6,164 nt of DNA from contig CAZTHL010000143.1 in NCBI GenBank assembly GCA_964613585.1, positions 1 to 6,164 on the forward strand. The letters are read 5' to 3'. Positions 1 to 5,242 of the stretch are shown here, piece by piece. Under the pieces are notes generated by a model. The model made no database searches and was not told the DNA's origin. It worked only from the letters and a program-made list of their open reading frames with translations. Each line of letters opens with the position of its first letter. The stretch's first letter is position 1. The stretch comes from CAZTHL01 sp964613585. Lineage in GTDB: Bacteria > Pseudomonadota > Alphaproteobacteria > DSM-16000 > Inquilinaceae. The position numbers and the translations under genes are program-made.

Positions 1-1010
1 CGACCGCCTCCGTGATGGCCTGGAGCGCGGCCGCGGCGTCGCCCGTGGTGCTGAGGTGAATTGACATGGTATTCAAGAGGTTTGCTCGTTCGTCATCTTG
101 CCGGGCTTGGTCAAGCAATTCCGTCCAGACCTCGATCGCAAGCGGCAGCAATGAACCGGGCAGGGTCGCGTGCCAGAGCGCGTCCCGGAGCCGGGCGCAT
201 CGGTCCGGCTGGTCCCGCACGGCCTGCGCCAGCCAGTCCCGCAGCGGCGGCACCTCCGCCCCCAGCACCAGTTCGGCGTCGTAGGCGAGGCGGACGAAGC
301 GGTCCAGGGCCTCGGCCTCCTGCCCGTCAATGGCGGCCCACAGCCATTCGGGCGCCATGCCCTTCCGCTCGCCCAGCACCGCCACCAGCAGGACCGCGGC
401 GGCGATGTCCGGCTCCGGCGCCGTCAGCCTGCCGTCGCGACAGCGGCCGAGCTGCTGGAGCTTGTCGACAAGCCCCGCGCCGCCGCCGGGCAGGCCGAGA
501 TCGAGCGCCGGGTCGGCCAGACGGCGCAGCGTCGGCTCGTCCAGCCCGCCGCGCAGCGCGGCCAGCGCAAGCAGCCGCTCGAGCGCCTTGTCACCGACAC
601 CGATCTCGCGGCTCTCGTTGAGCAGCCGCGCTTGCTCCCGGCGCACGAGGCCATGCAGGACCTCGCGGTGGTGCAGGCCGAGCACCGGCGTGTCGGGCTC
701 CAGGGCGCTGTGCACGGCCGCCGCCATGACGAACAGCGGCCGCGGCAGCGTGGCGCGCGGGCCGGCGGGCACGCCGGCGATCCAGGCGTCGAAGGCCGGC
801 CGCGGGATCTCGGGTGGCGCGACCGGCCTCACCAGCCGCCGGCGCGCCGTGTTGAACAGGTCGTAGGCGTTGTCGGCCGCGCTCGCCGGGTCGTCCAGCG
901 CGCCGAGCGGCAGCGGGGCATCGAGCAGGCGGGTGGCGCCCGCGGCGTCCAGGGTCGGCAGCCAGTGCTGCAGGTCGTTGCGGCTGAGCAGGAGGACGCG
1001 CACGCGCCGA

Positions 1011-1378
1011 TCCCGCGGCGGCTCGGCCTGGGCCAGGGCCCGCAGCAGGGCGTCGACCTTGCCGCGCCGCTCCTCCGGATAGTCGAGGATGAGCAGGGTG
1101 TCGGCCGGCCAGTCCGGCGGCAGCCTTGCGTCGTCGACGGCGAGCGTGCCGGCCGCCCAGCCCTCGCGCCGCAGGGTGTCGGCGATCTCCGCGGCCAGCC
1201 GGCTCTTGCCGACATCGCCCTCGCCGAACACCAGCCGCGCGCGAAGGCCCGGCCCGCCGCGTGCCCAGTCGAGCAGATCCACAATCTCCCGGTCGCGGCC
1301 GATCAGCCGCGTCAGCCGGCTGTGCCATTGCAGCAGCACGAAGACGTCGTGTTTGCCGAGGTCGCCCAGCTCCTCCGG
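1011..1378. repeat. 368-bp perfect tandem duplication, copy 1 (distal in the gene)
   Basis: Read base by base, this block is identical to 1379-1746. The flanking bases differ on both sides (1010 a against 1378 g; 1747 c against 1379 t), so the ends are sharp. The unit covers the NTPase core of the minus-strand gene from about residue 51 to 173, including Walker A and Walker B. Because 368 is not a multiple of three, the duplication shifts the frame. Zero divergence means a very recent event or an assembly artefact. Confidence 0.97.
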
Positions 1379-1746
1379 TCCCGCGGCGGCTCGGCCTGGG
1401 CCAGGGCCCGCAGCAGGGCGTCGACCTTGCCGCGCCGCTCCTCCGGATAGTCGAGGATGAGCAGGGTGTCGGCCGGCCAGTCCGGCGGCAGCCTTGCGTC
1501 GTCGACGGCGAGCGTGCCGGCCGCCCAGCCCTCGCGCCGCAGGGTGTCGGCGATCTCCGCGGCCAGCCGGCTCTTGCCGACATCGCCCTCGCCGAACACC
1601 AGCCGCGCGCGAAGGCCCGGCCCGCCGCGTGCCCAGTCGAGCAGATCCACAATCTCCCGGTCGCGGCCGATCAGCCGCGTCAGCCGGCTGTGCCATTGCA
1701 GCAGCACGAAGACGTCGTGTTTGCCGAGGTCGCCCAGCTCCTCCGG
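1379..1746. repeat. 368-bp perfect tandem duplication, copy 2 (proximal in the gene)
   Basis: Second copy, directly abutting the first with no spacer. It is the one read in the correct frame from the ATG at 1896. The true frame has codon first bases at coordinates divisible by three here, but at coordinates leaving remainder 1 below 1011. That is exactly the displacement an added 368-bp copy makes. Confidence 0.97.
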
Positions 1747-1803
1747 CAGCGGCGACCAGGGCAGGGTCAGGCTCAGGCGCTTCTCCTGCCCGTAATAGAT
1801 GTG

Positions 1804-1848
1804 CTGGACGATGCCGCCGTCGACATCGCGCGCGACGATGCTGGATCG
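1804..1848 (-). other. Shared 15-residue motif, copy in the STAND N-terminus
   Basis: Residues 17-31 of the NTPase read RSSIVARDVDGGIVQ. The neighbouring membrane protein carries RNSIIARDVQGGIRQ at residues 50-64; 11 of 15 residues match and 35 of 45 bases match. An N-terminal motif ahead of the NTPase is where bacterial NLR-like proteins carry short homotypic (amyloid-like) signalling motifs. Assignment to such a family is inference. Confidence 0.7.
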
Positions 1849-1907
1849 GGCCCAATTGACCCGGACGCCGAACAGGGTGGGCAGCCAGCGAGGCATCGCC
1901 GCCGCGC

Positions 1908-2240
1908 TCAGGGCCGCAGGAGGGACACGACGGCGGCCGCGGCGCTCACGGTGCCGACCGCCAGGATCGCCCAGTCGTACCCGTGCAGCCGCCGGCTTTG
2001 GGGCGCCTCGGCCGCCCCGTCCTCAGGGGCGCGATGCTCGTGATTGGTCTGGCGGATGCCGCCCTGCACATCGCGGGCGATGATGCTGTTCCGCGCCTTG
2101 CCGACCTGCACGTCGCCGCCGGAGCGCAGCGCGCGCACCAGCACGATGCCGATCGAGGCCAGCGCCACCAGAATGAGCAAGAGCTGGAACACGCCTATCG
2201 ACACAGCCCGGATCTCGTCACCTTCAATTGCACCAAGCAT
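1908..2240 (-). CDS. Small two-transmembrane protein with the ARDVxGGIxQ motif
   Basis: A 110-residue protein of no family I recognise. It has a short acidic N-terminus, a first hydrophobic helix at about residues 13-38, a polar middle, and a second hydrophobic helix at about 88-108 that runs almost to the end (SLLRP). The middle carries RNSIIARDVQGGIRQ (50-64), nearly the same as the N-terminal motif of the adjacent STAND NTPase, then a charged linker rich in Glu, Ala and His. The gene precedes the NTPase with an 11-bp gap, so co-transcription is likely. I infer a membrane partner or effector of the NTPase. The ATG at 2240 is the only Met near the first helix. A good purine stretch (2263-2269) lies too far upstream to serve it, so the start signal is weak. 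The protein could instead be a membrane anchor without effector activity. Confidence 0.72.
   Translation of the reverse strand: MLGAIEGDEIRAVSIGVFQLLLILVALASIGIVLVRALRSGGDVQVGKARNSIIARDVQGGIRQTNHEHRAPEDGAAEAPQSRRLHGYDWAILAVGTVSAAAAVVSLLRP
2049..2093 (-). other. Shared 15-residue motif, copy in the two-TM protein
   Basis: Encodes RNSIIARDVQGGIRQ in the loop between the two membrane helices. It matches residues 17-31 of the NTPase at 11 of 15 positions. The remaining parts of the two proteins show no similarity, so this is a local shared motif and not a gene duplication. Confidence 0.7.
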
Positions 2241-2253
2241 ACCACCGATCGTT

Positions 2254-2267
2254 GGAGAGCGGTCTCC
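2254..2267. promoter_or_regulatory. Small inverted repeat upstream of the two-TM gene
   Basis: Perfect 5-bp arms ggaga / tctcc around gcgg, centred about 20 bp upstream of the ATG at 2240. It could be an operator or a small leader hairpin. No promoter boxes can be placed with confidence around it, and arms this short arise by chance. Confidence 0.2.
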
Positions 2268-2288
2268 TTCTGATCTGCCGGCGGCATG

Positions 2289-2459
2289 CTACGCCCGTCC
2301 GCTGTGGCCGCCGGCGAGGTCGAGCAGGCGGTCGGGGCCGGCGACGCGGTGCGGCAGGCCGACCGCCTTCTGCCGGCGCAGGGTGGCGAGCGCGATCACC
2401 ATCCAGGTGAGGTGGAAGACGAGCCCGAAGCCGAGCGCCGCCGGCCCCGGCAGCGGGCC
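2289..2459 (-). pseudogene. Possible C-terminal remnant of a membrane protein
   Basis: The minus frame ending at the stop 2291-2289 contains a believable membrane helix, LGFGLVFHLTWMVIALATL, followed by a basic stop-transfer stretch (RRQK) and a soluble tail ending HSGRA. The ORF continues upstream to 2696, but that part overlaps the methyltransferase remnant antisense and reads as low-quality composition. Only the last ~57 residues look protein-like. It may be the end of a lost transporter or other membrane protein; I cannot name the family. Confidence 0.3.
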
Positions 2460-2496
2460 GCTCGCCGAGGCCGGCCTCGAGGACGGCGGTAATCGC

Positions 2497-2703
2497 AGGG
2501 TCGAGGGCACCGCCCGCTTCCCCTCGATCGACGACCGGGTGCGCAGCGCCGTCAAGGGCTGGCCCTTGGGCGCCATGATCGACGAGGCGCAGCACGGCCG
2601 GCTGCTGGCCGCAGCGCGCGCGGAGCGTACGGCGTTCGTCGGCCCCGACGGCACGGTCGCCTTCCCGGCGCCGGCCCATATCGTCACCGCCGTCAAGGAC
2701 TGA
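2497..2703 (+). pseudogene. C-terminal fragment of a class I SAM-dependent methyltransferase
   Basis: The last ~68 codons before the stop at 2701-2703 read RVEGTARFPSIDD, then a segment with VKGWPLGAMIDEAQ, RLLAAARAE, and an end FVGPDGTVAFPAPAHIVTA. From memory, this matches the C-terminal end of UbiE-like methyltransferases, where a sequence of the type ARFPS-(I/V)-KGWxLxxMIDD-LL-FV-DGxVAFPAPAHIVTA closes the protein. No SAM-binding core (the E/DxGxGxG loop) is present upstream. In its place the same frame runs into unrelated Arg/Pro-rich text overlapping the opposite-strand remnant. It is therefore a truncated relic, with the break near 2480-2497. Confidence 0.6.
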
Positions 2704-2931
2704 CGCGGCGGACGGCGGTCACCCCCGGCACGACGCTCCGACAGAGCGTAGGATCGGCCGGCGCGCCGGCGGAACCCGCCATCCCCGGCCGCTCAAGCCA
2801 CCCGCCCGGCCGCGCCCTCGCGCGCCCCGCCGGCGCCGCCATGATCCAAGGGCCGGCGCCGGACAGGCGACCGGGCCGCTCGGGCGAGGGACCGCTCGCG
2901 CCGTCGGTTGGTGTGTCGGTGCTGGTCCCCA

Positions 2932-2963
2932 GCGAGCGCTTGTCCCCGGCGAGCGGTTGTCCC
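2932..2963. repeat. Two 15-bp direct repeats, 17-bp period
   Basis: gcgagcgcttgtccc at 2932-2946 and gcgagcggttgtccc at 2949-2963 differ at one base. Spacing of 17 bp, within about 50-85 bp of the TIR-FGE start, suits a tandem operator or activator site. Function is inference. Confidence 0.4.
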
Positions 2964-3006
2964 ATTGCAGCGGTCGCGGCATGCTGCGCGCCAGCCATGC
3001 AACCGC

Positions 3007-3010
3007 GAGG
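3007..3010 (+). promoter_or_regulatory. Ribosome binding site for the TIR-FGE gene
   Basis: gagg followed by a 6-nt spacer to the ATG at 3017. This decides the start in favour of MPDVFISYK over the upstream in-frame ATG at 2957. TIR domains of this type begin within a few residues of the DVFISY strand. Confidence 0.6.
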
Positions 3011-3016
3011 GCCGGG

Positions 3017-4444
3017 ATGCCGGACGTCTTCATCTCGTACAAGCGCGAGGAGCGTGCCTACGCCAAGGTGCTGGCCCGGCGCGGGGTCGAGGTGTGGTGG
3101 GACGTCGACCTGCTGCCCGGCGACCAGTTCGCCGACGCGATCGCCGCCATCATCAGCCAAGTGAAGGTTGCCGTCGTGCTGTGGTCGACGCGTTCGGTCA
3201 AGTCCGACCACGTGCGGTCAGAGGCGAATAGAGCCAGATTGCGCAACATGATCTTCCCTGCACGCCTCGAGGACTGCGACCTTCCCATCCCGTTCGACAT
3301 CTTCCATACGCATGATCTGAGCGGCTGGGACGGAAGCCCGACCGAGCCCCGGGTCGTGGAACTGGCCGATGCGGTGGCGAACCGGGTGGCTCCGGCTGGG
3401 GCGCCGGCCGAAACGGCGCCGCAGGTGCAAGCGCGCCTCCATGCGCCCGACGCCGAGGCGGTGTTCTGGCGCTCGATCACGGAGAGCAAGGATCCGTCGC
3501 CGGAGGAGTACCGGGCCTACCTTTCGCGCTTCGGCGAGCAAGGACTGTTCGCCGATCTGGCCCGGCTGCGCATCGCGCGTCTCGGAGGGGAGCGTGGCTC
3601 AATCGACAGAGCAGCAGCCGGTCGAGCCGAACCATCGGCACCGACAGCGCCGTCGACATCACCGGCGACCGGTCGCCAGCCCTTGTCCGTGTTCCGGGAC
3701 GTCGAGGCGCCGTGGTGCCCGGAGCTGGTGGTGATCCCGGCGGGGCGTTTCGTGATGGGCTCGCCGCCGGAGGAGGCAGGGCGCGTCGAGAACGAGGGTC
3801 CGCAGCACCAGGTGATGGTGCCACGCTTTGCGCTGGGTCGGTATGCGGTGACGTTCGAGGAGTACGACCATTTCTGCGCCGCGACCGGGCGGGACCGTCC
3901 GGAGGATCTGGGCTGGGGCCGGGATCGTCGTCCGGTGATCAACGTGTCGTGGCACGATGCGCAGGCCTATGTGCGGTGGCTGAGCGAGGCGACGGGGGCG
4001 GTGTATCGTCTGCCGAGCGAGGCGGAGTGGGAGTATGGCTGCCGGGCGGGGACGGAGACGCCGTTCTCGACGGGGCGGACGATCTCGGTGGAGCAAGCGA
4101 CCATGACGGCAACCACACCTATGGTTCGGGTGTGAAGGGCTTGTATCGGGAACGGACGGAGCCGGTGGGCCGCTTTGGGGCGAACCCGTGGGGCCTGCAT
4201 GAGATGCACGGCAATGTGTGGGAGTGGGTGGAGGACTGCTGGCACGAGGGCTATGAGGGAGCGCCGGCGGACGGGTCGGCGTGGCTGGAGGGGCAGGGGC
4301 GGGGATTGCTCGCGTCGTGTGCTGCGGGGCGGCTCCTGGCTCAACGTTCCAGAGAACCTCCGTTCCGCCAATCGCGTCAGGAACGATCCCGACGTCCGGA
4401 GCTACGTTGTCGGTTTTCGGGTCGCCAGGACGCTTACCCCTTGA
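3017..4444 (+). pseudogene. TIR-FGE (formylglycine-enzyme-like) fusion with two compensating frameshifts
   Basis: A conflict-system protein of 475 residues once repaired. Residues 1-125 form a TIR domain: DVFISYKREE (3-12), VEVWWDVDLLPGDQF (24-38), and WSTRSVKSDHVRSEA (56-70), whose Glu69 is at the catalytic position of TIR NADases; the usual Trp before it is His65. Helix A (13-22) looks a few residues short. A helical linker (146-189; FWRSITESKDPSPEEYRAYL) is of a type common in TIR/caspase-FGE proteins. From ~226 an FGE-sulfatase domain follows: VVIPAGRFVMGS, YAVTFEEYDHF, INVSWHDAQAYVRWL, YRLPSEAEWEYGCRAG. After 4100 the frame moves (-1) to give GNHTYGSGVKGLYRERTEPV and GLHEMHGNVWEWVEDCW. 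Near 4292-4310, in a G-run, it moves back (+1) to RVLRGGSWLNVPENL and ends GFRVARTLTP. Unrepaired, translation stops at 4133-4135. The FGE active-site cysteines after GGS are absent, so binding and not catalysis is expected. Confidence 0.85.
4331..4441 (+). other. Candidate DGR variable region (VR) at the end of the FGE domain
   Basis: The last 37 codons start at GGSW and end at GFRVARTLTP. The fixed frame (GGSW, ENLRSANR, RNDPD, GFRVAR) is that of DGR-diversified FGE/C-type-lectin-fold proteins, whose templates carry AAC/AAT codons at the gaps. Here the gap codons are ctc-aac-gtt after GGSW, gtc before agg-aac, gtc before cgg, then agc-tac-gtt-gtc. Each can be reached from AAC, AAT or ATC by changing adenines only, the DGR signature. 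Codon use also changes: more A/T-ending codons than the gene just upstream. No template repeat or reverse transcriptase is in the window, so this is a candidate remote VR. Confidence 0.6.
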
Positions 4445-4470
4445 GTCTTGTCCTCCTTACCTCCGGGGGT

Positions 4471-4489
4471 CTGGGGGCGCAGCCCCCAG
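4471..4489 (+). terminator. GC-rich hairpin after the candidate VR
   Basis: ctgggggc (4471-4478), loop gca, gcccccag (4482-4489): a perfect 8-bp stem with a 3-nt loop, 27 bp past the stop codon. There is no T-run after it, so it is a weak classical terminator. DGR targets often have an ~8-bp GC-rich hairpin/cruciform just after the VR that helps target recognition, and the place and size fit. Similar G-rich/C-rich hairpins are also common intergenic elements in high-GC proteobacteria, so a plain terminator or repeat remains possible. Confidence 0.6.
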
Positions 4490-4501
4490 CCGCGGCACAA
4501 C

Positions 4502-4510
4502 TTATCCACA
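4502..4510 (+). other. Single DnaA-box-like 9-mer
   Basis: ttatccaca is an exact match to the consensus DnaA box. It stands alone; no further boxes or A+T-rich unwinding region lie beside it. It is not evidence for an origin. Confidence 0.25.
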
Positions 4511-4603
4511 GGCTCATGACACGTTGGGCGTCCTCGGCCTGGTAGGCTGAGGGTCATCGCAACGCCCGACACGCCGATGACAAGGAACCAGGAGAACAGG
4601 TCG

Positions 4604-4690
4604 CCATGGCGAGCGAAGCGTGGCGATCCAGGCTTTTCGGTTCGCCGCGGCAAGGCCCCAGCCGGGATGGCCTCGCTTGGCGCACCATGA
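4604..4690. repeat. REP-like imperfect inverted repeat pair
   Basis: Arms at 4604-4632 and 4662-4690 match in inverted orientation at 22 of 29 positions, around a 29-bp spacer. The left arm (ccatggcgagcgaagcgtgg and on to atccagg) resembles the interspersed gcgagcgaagcg...atccagg elements found between genes in many proteobacteria. The arrangement is that of a BIME/REP doublet: two related palindromic units in opposite orientation that can form a long hairpin. Copy number in the genome cannot be judged from here. Confidence 0.5.
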
Positions 4691-4913
4691 CGGTTTTCCC
4701 CGGCGCGAAGCGACACCCGTCGTTGCCTTGACGACAAGCGCAGGCGTCTTCGGGGGCATCCCCGACAAGATGGGATGCGGCGCGGCTCGTGAAGGGGTGA
4801 CCGCGGCCGCCCATGGGCATCAGCCCATCGGTCGGGTCATCCCGGCGCCGTCCTGGACGGACCCCACCGTCGCCAGCGCTAGGACTCGGTGGTCTTGTCT
4901 CTGGACCACAGGC

Positions 4914-4996
4914 ATCGTTAAGAGAAATTTTAGGAACGATACCCTATATCGCGTTCGCACATCCTGTTGTGGGATGAGGATAGGAGATAGGGTGTC
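4914..4996. other. A+T-richer patch with overlapping inverted repeats
   Basis: The patch contrasts with its GC-rich surroundings. Inverted pairs: atcgtt 4914-4919 with aacgat 4935-4940; gataccctat 4938-4947 with atagggtgtc 4987-4996 (10 bp with one G-T wobble); and, nested, catcc 4960-4964 with ggatg 4972-4976. The first and second pairs share bases 4938-4940, so they could not form together. It could be a structured RNA leader, a promoter region or a recombination site. I see no convincing sigma-70 boxes. Confidence 0.35.
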
Positions 4997-5150
4997 ATGC
5001 GGACGGGGCAGGGGGCGATGCTCGGAAGCGGGCGTGACCGGGCGGTGTCCGTCCTCGGCCCGCCGCCGGCGCCTGCCCACGGTGCGGCGGGCGGTGGCGG
5101 CGGCCGCCGGGACCCCTCGACCCGCGCCCGGCAAAGGCCTACGGATCCCT

Positions 5151-5194
5151 ACGAAACCCTACCAGGCCAAGGGCGCGGGGACGAAACCCTTGGC
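5151..5194 (+). promoter_or_regulatory. Leader of the Lon-like gene: 10-bp direct repeats and a hairpin
   Basis: acgaaaccct occurs at 5151-5160 and again at 5181-5190, 30 bp apart. An 8-bp perfect inverted repeat gccaaggg (5166-5173) / cccttggc (5187-5194) with a 13-nt loop overlaps the second copy. It lies about 50-90 bp upstream of the ATG at 5243. A regulator site or leader hairpin is possible; there is no T-run after it. Confidence 0.35.
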
Positions 5195-5222
5195 GGCGGG
5201 CGCCCGTTGCTCGATCGTCTCC

Positions 5223-5232
5223 AAGGACGAGG
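5223..5232 (+). promoter_or_regulatory. Ribosome binding site of the Lon-like gene
   Basis: aaggacgagg holds two Shine-Dalgarno-like cores (aagga and gagg). The second ends 10 nt before the ATG at 5243, which supports that start. Confidence 0.55.
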
Positions 5233-5242
5233 TGCCCTGCCG

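Larger units (their letters stand above)
1..1896 (-). pseudogene. STAND-type NTPase with TPR-like C-terminus, partial and broken by a tandem duplication
   Basis: Likely a STAND signalling ATPase, a cytosolic sensor/switch. From ATG at 1896-1894 the frame gives a short N-terminus holding the motif ARDVDGGIVQ (residues 22-31), then LIGRDREI, a Walker A GEGDVGKS (102-109) and a Walker B TLLILDY (144-150). At residue 173 the frame crosses into the second copy of an exact 368-bp duplication and stops at 1312. If 1011-1378 is skipped, the frame resumes at 1009 with VRVLLLSRND, which fits the STAND sensor ending in Arg. It then stays open to base 1 through a long helical region, ending in a TPR-like segment (NLLNTMSIHL, then a Gly-Asp turn and AAAALQAITEAV). 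The C-terminus lies outside the window. The start is 11 bp after the stop of the upstream small gene, so the two are probably one operon; I see no clear Shine-Dalgarno. The NTPase call is firm. The exact family (NB-ARC, NACHT or other) is not settled. Confidence 0.82.
2704..3016. other. Intergenic region upstream of the TIR-FGE gene
   Basis: About 310 bp. Open frames here on both strands are Pro/Arg/Ala/Gly-rich and look like chance ORFs in GC-rich DNA. The only structure I can support is a pair of near-identical 15-bp direct repeats (2932-2963). No clear promoter boxes are visible. The plus-strand frame is open from 2957, but the added N-terminus lacks family character and 3017 is the better start. 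Confidence 0.5.
4445..5242. other. Long intergenic region between TIR-FGE and the Lon-like gene
   Basis: Roughly 800 bp with no gene I can support. The plus frame open at 4620-5246 is Arg/Ala/Pro-rich with no motif, and minus frames show only chance composition, apart from one hydrophobic stretch (GDLFSWFLVIGVSGVAM, about 4552-4602) with no protein context. The region holds the hairpin at 4471, a DnaA-box-like 9-mer, a REP-like inverted pair, an A+T-richer structured patch, and the Lon leader repeats, each listed separately. Confidence 0.6.

Noticed and set aside
170..1450. Long plus-strand open frame opposite the STAND gene
   Set aside because: Gln/Arg/Ala/Pro-rich with no motif; it mirrors the minus-strand gene, whose frame carries Walker A and B.
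591..1652. 353-codon minus-strand open frame through both duplicate copies
   Set aside because: It is the wrong frame of the NTPase gene. The duplicate shows the same Arg/Ser-rich text in two places, and the true frame with clear motifs differs.
2957..3016. Longer start for the TIR protein
   Set aside because: The extra residues (MSHCSGRGMLRA...) are not TIR-like, and the ATG at 3017 has gagg at a 6-nt spacing.
2693..3211. Minus-strand frame of 172 codons over the TIR start
   Set aside because: Composition is shadow-like and it overlaps a clear TIR domain on the other strand.
4502..4510. Replication origin from the DnaA-box match
   Set aside because: One isolated 9-mer with no cluster and no unwinding region.
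3712..4545. Separate plus-strand gene of 277 codons
   Set aside because: Only the segment from about 4100 to 4300 is meaningful, as the shifted middle of the FGE domain; the flanks are Gly/Arg shadow text.
4552..4602. Minus-strand hydrophobic stretch GDLFSWFLVIGVSGVAM
   Set aside because: Looks like a membrane helix, but no start, partner helix or family context supports a gene; kept only as a note.
4445..5242. DGR template repeat, accessory gene or reverse transcriptase after the VR
   Set aside because: No AAC-rich copy of the VR and no reverse-transcriptase motif seen on either strand; if present they are outside the window.
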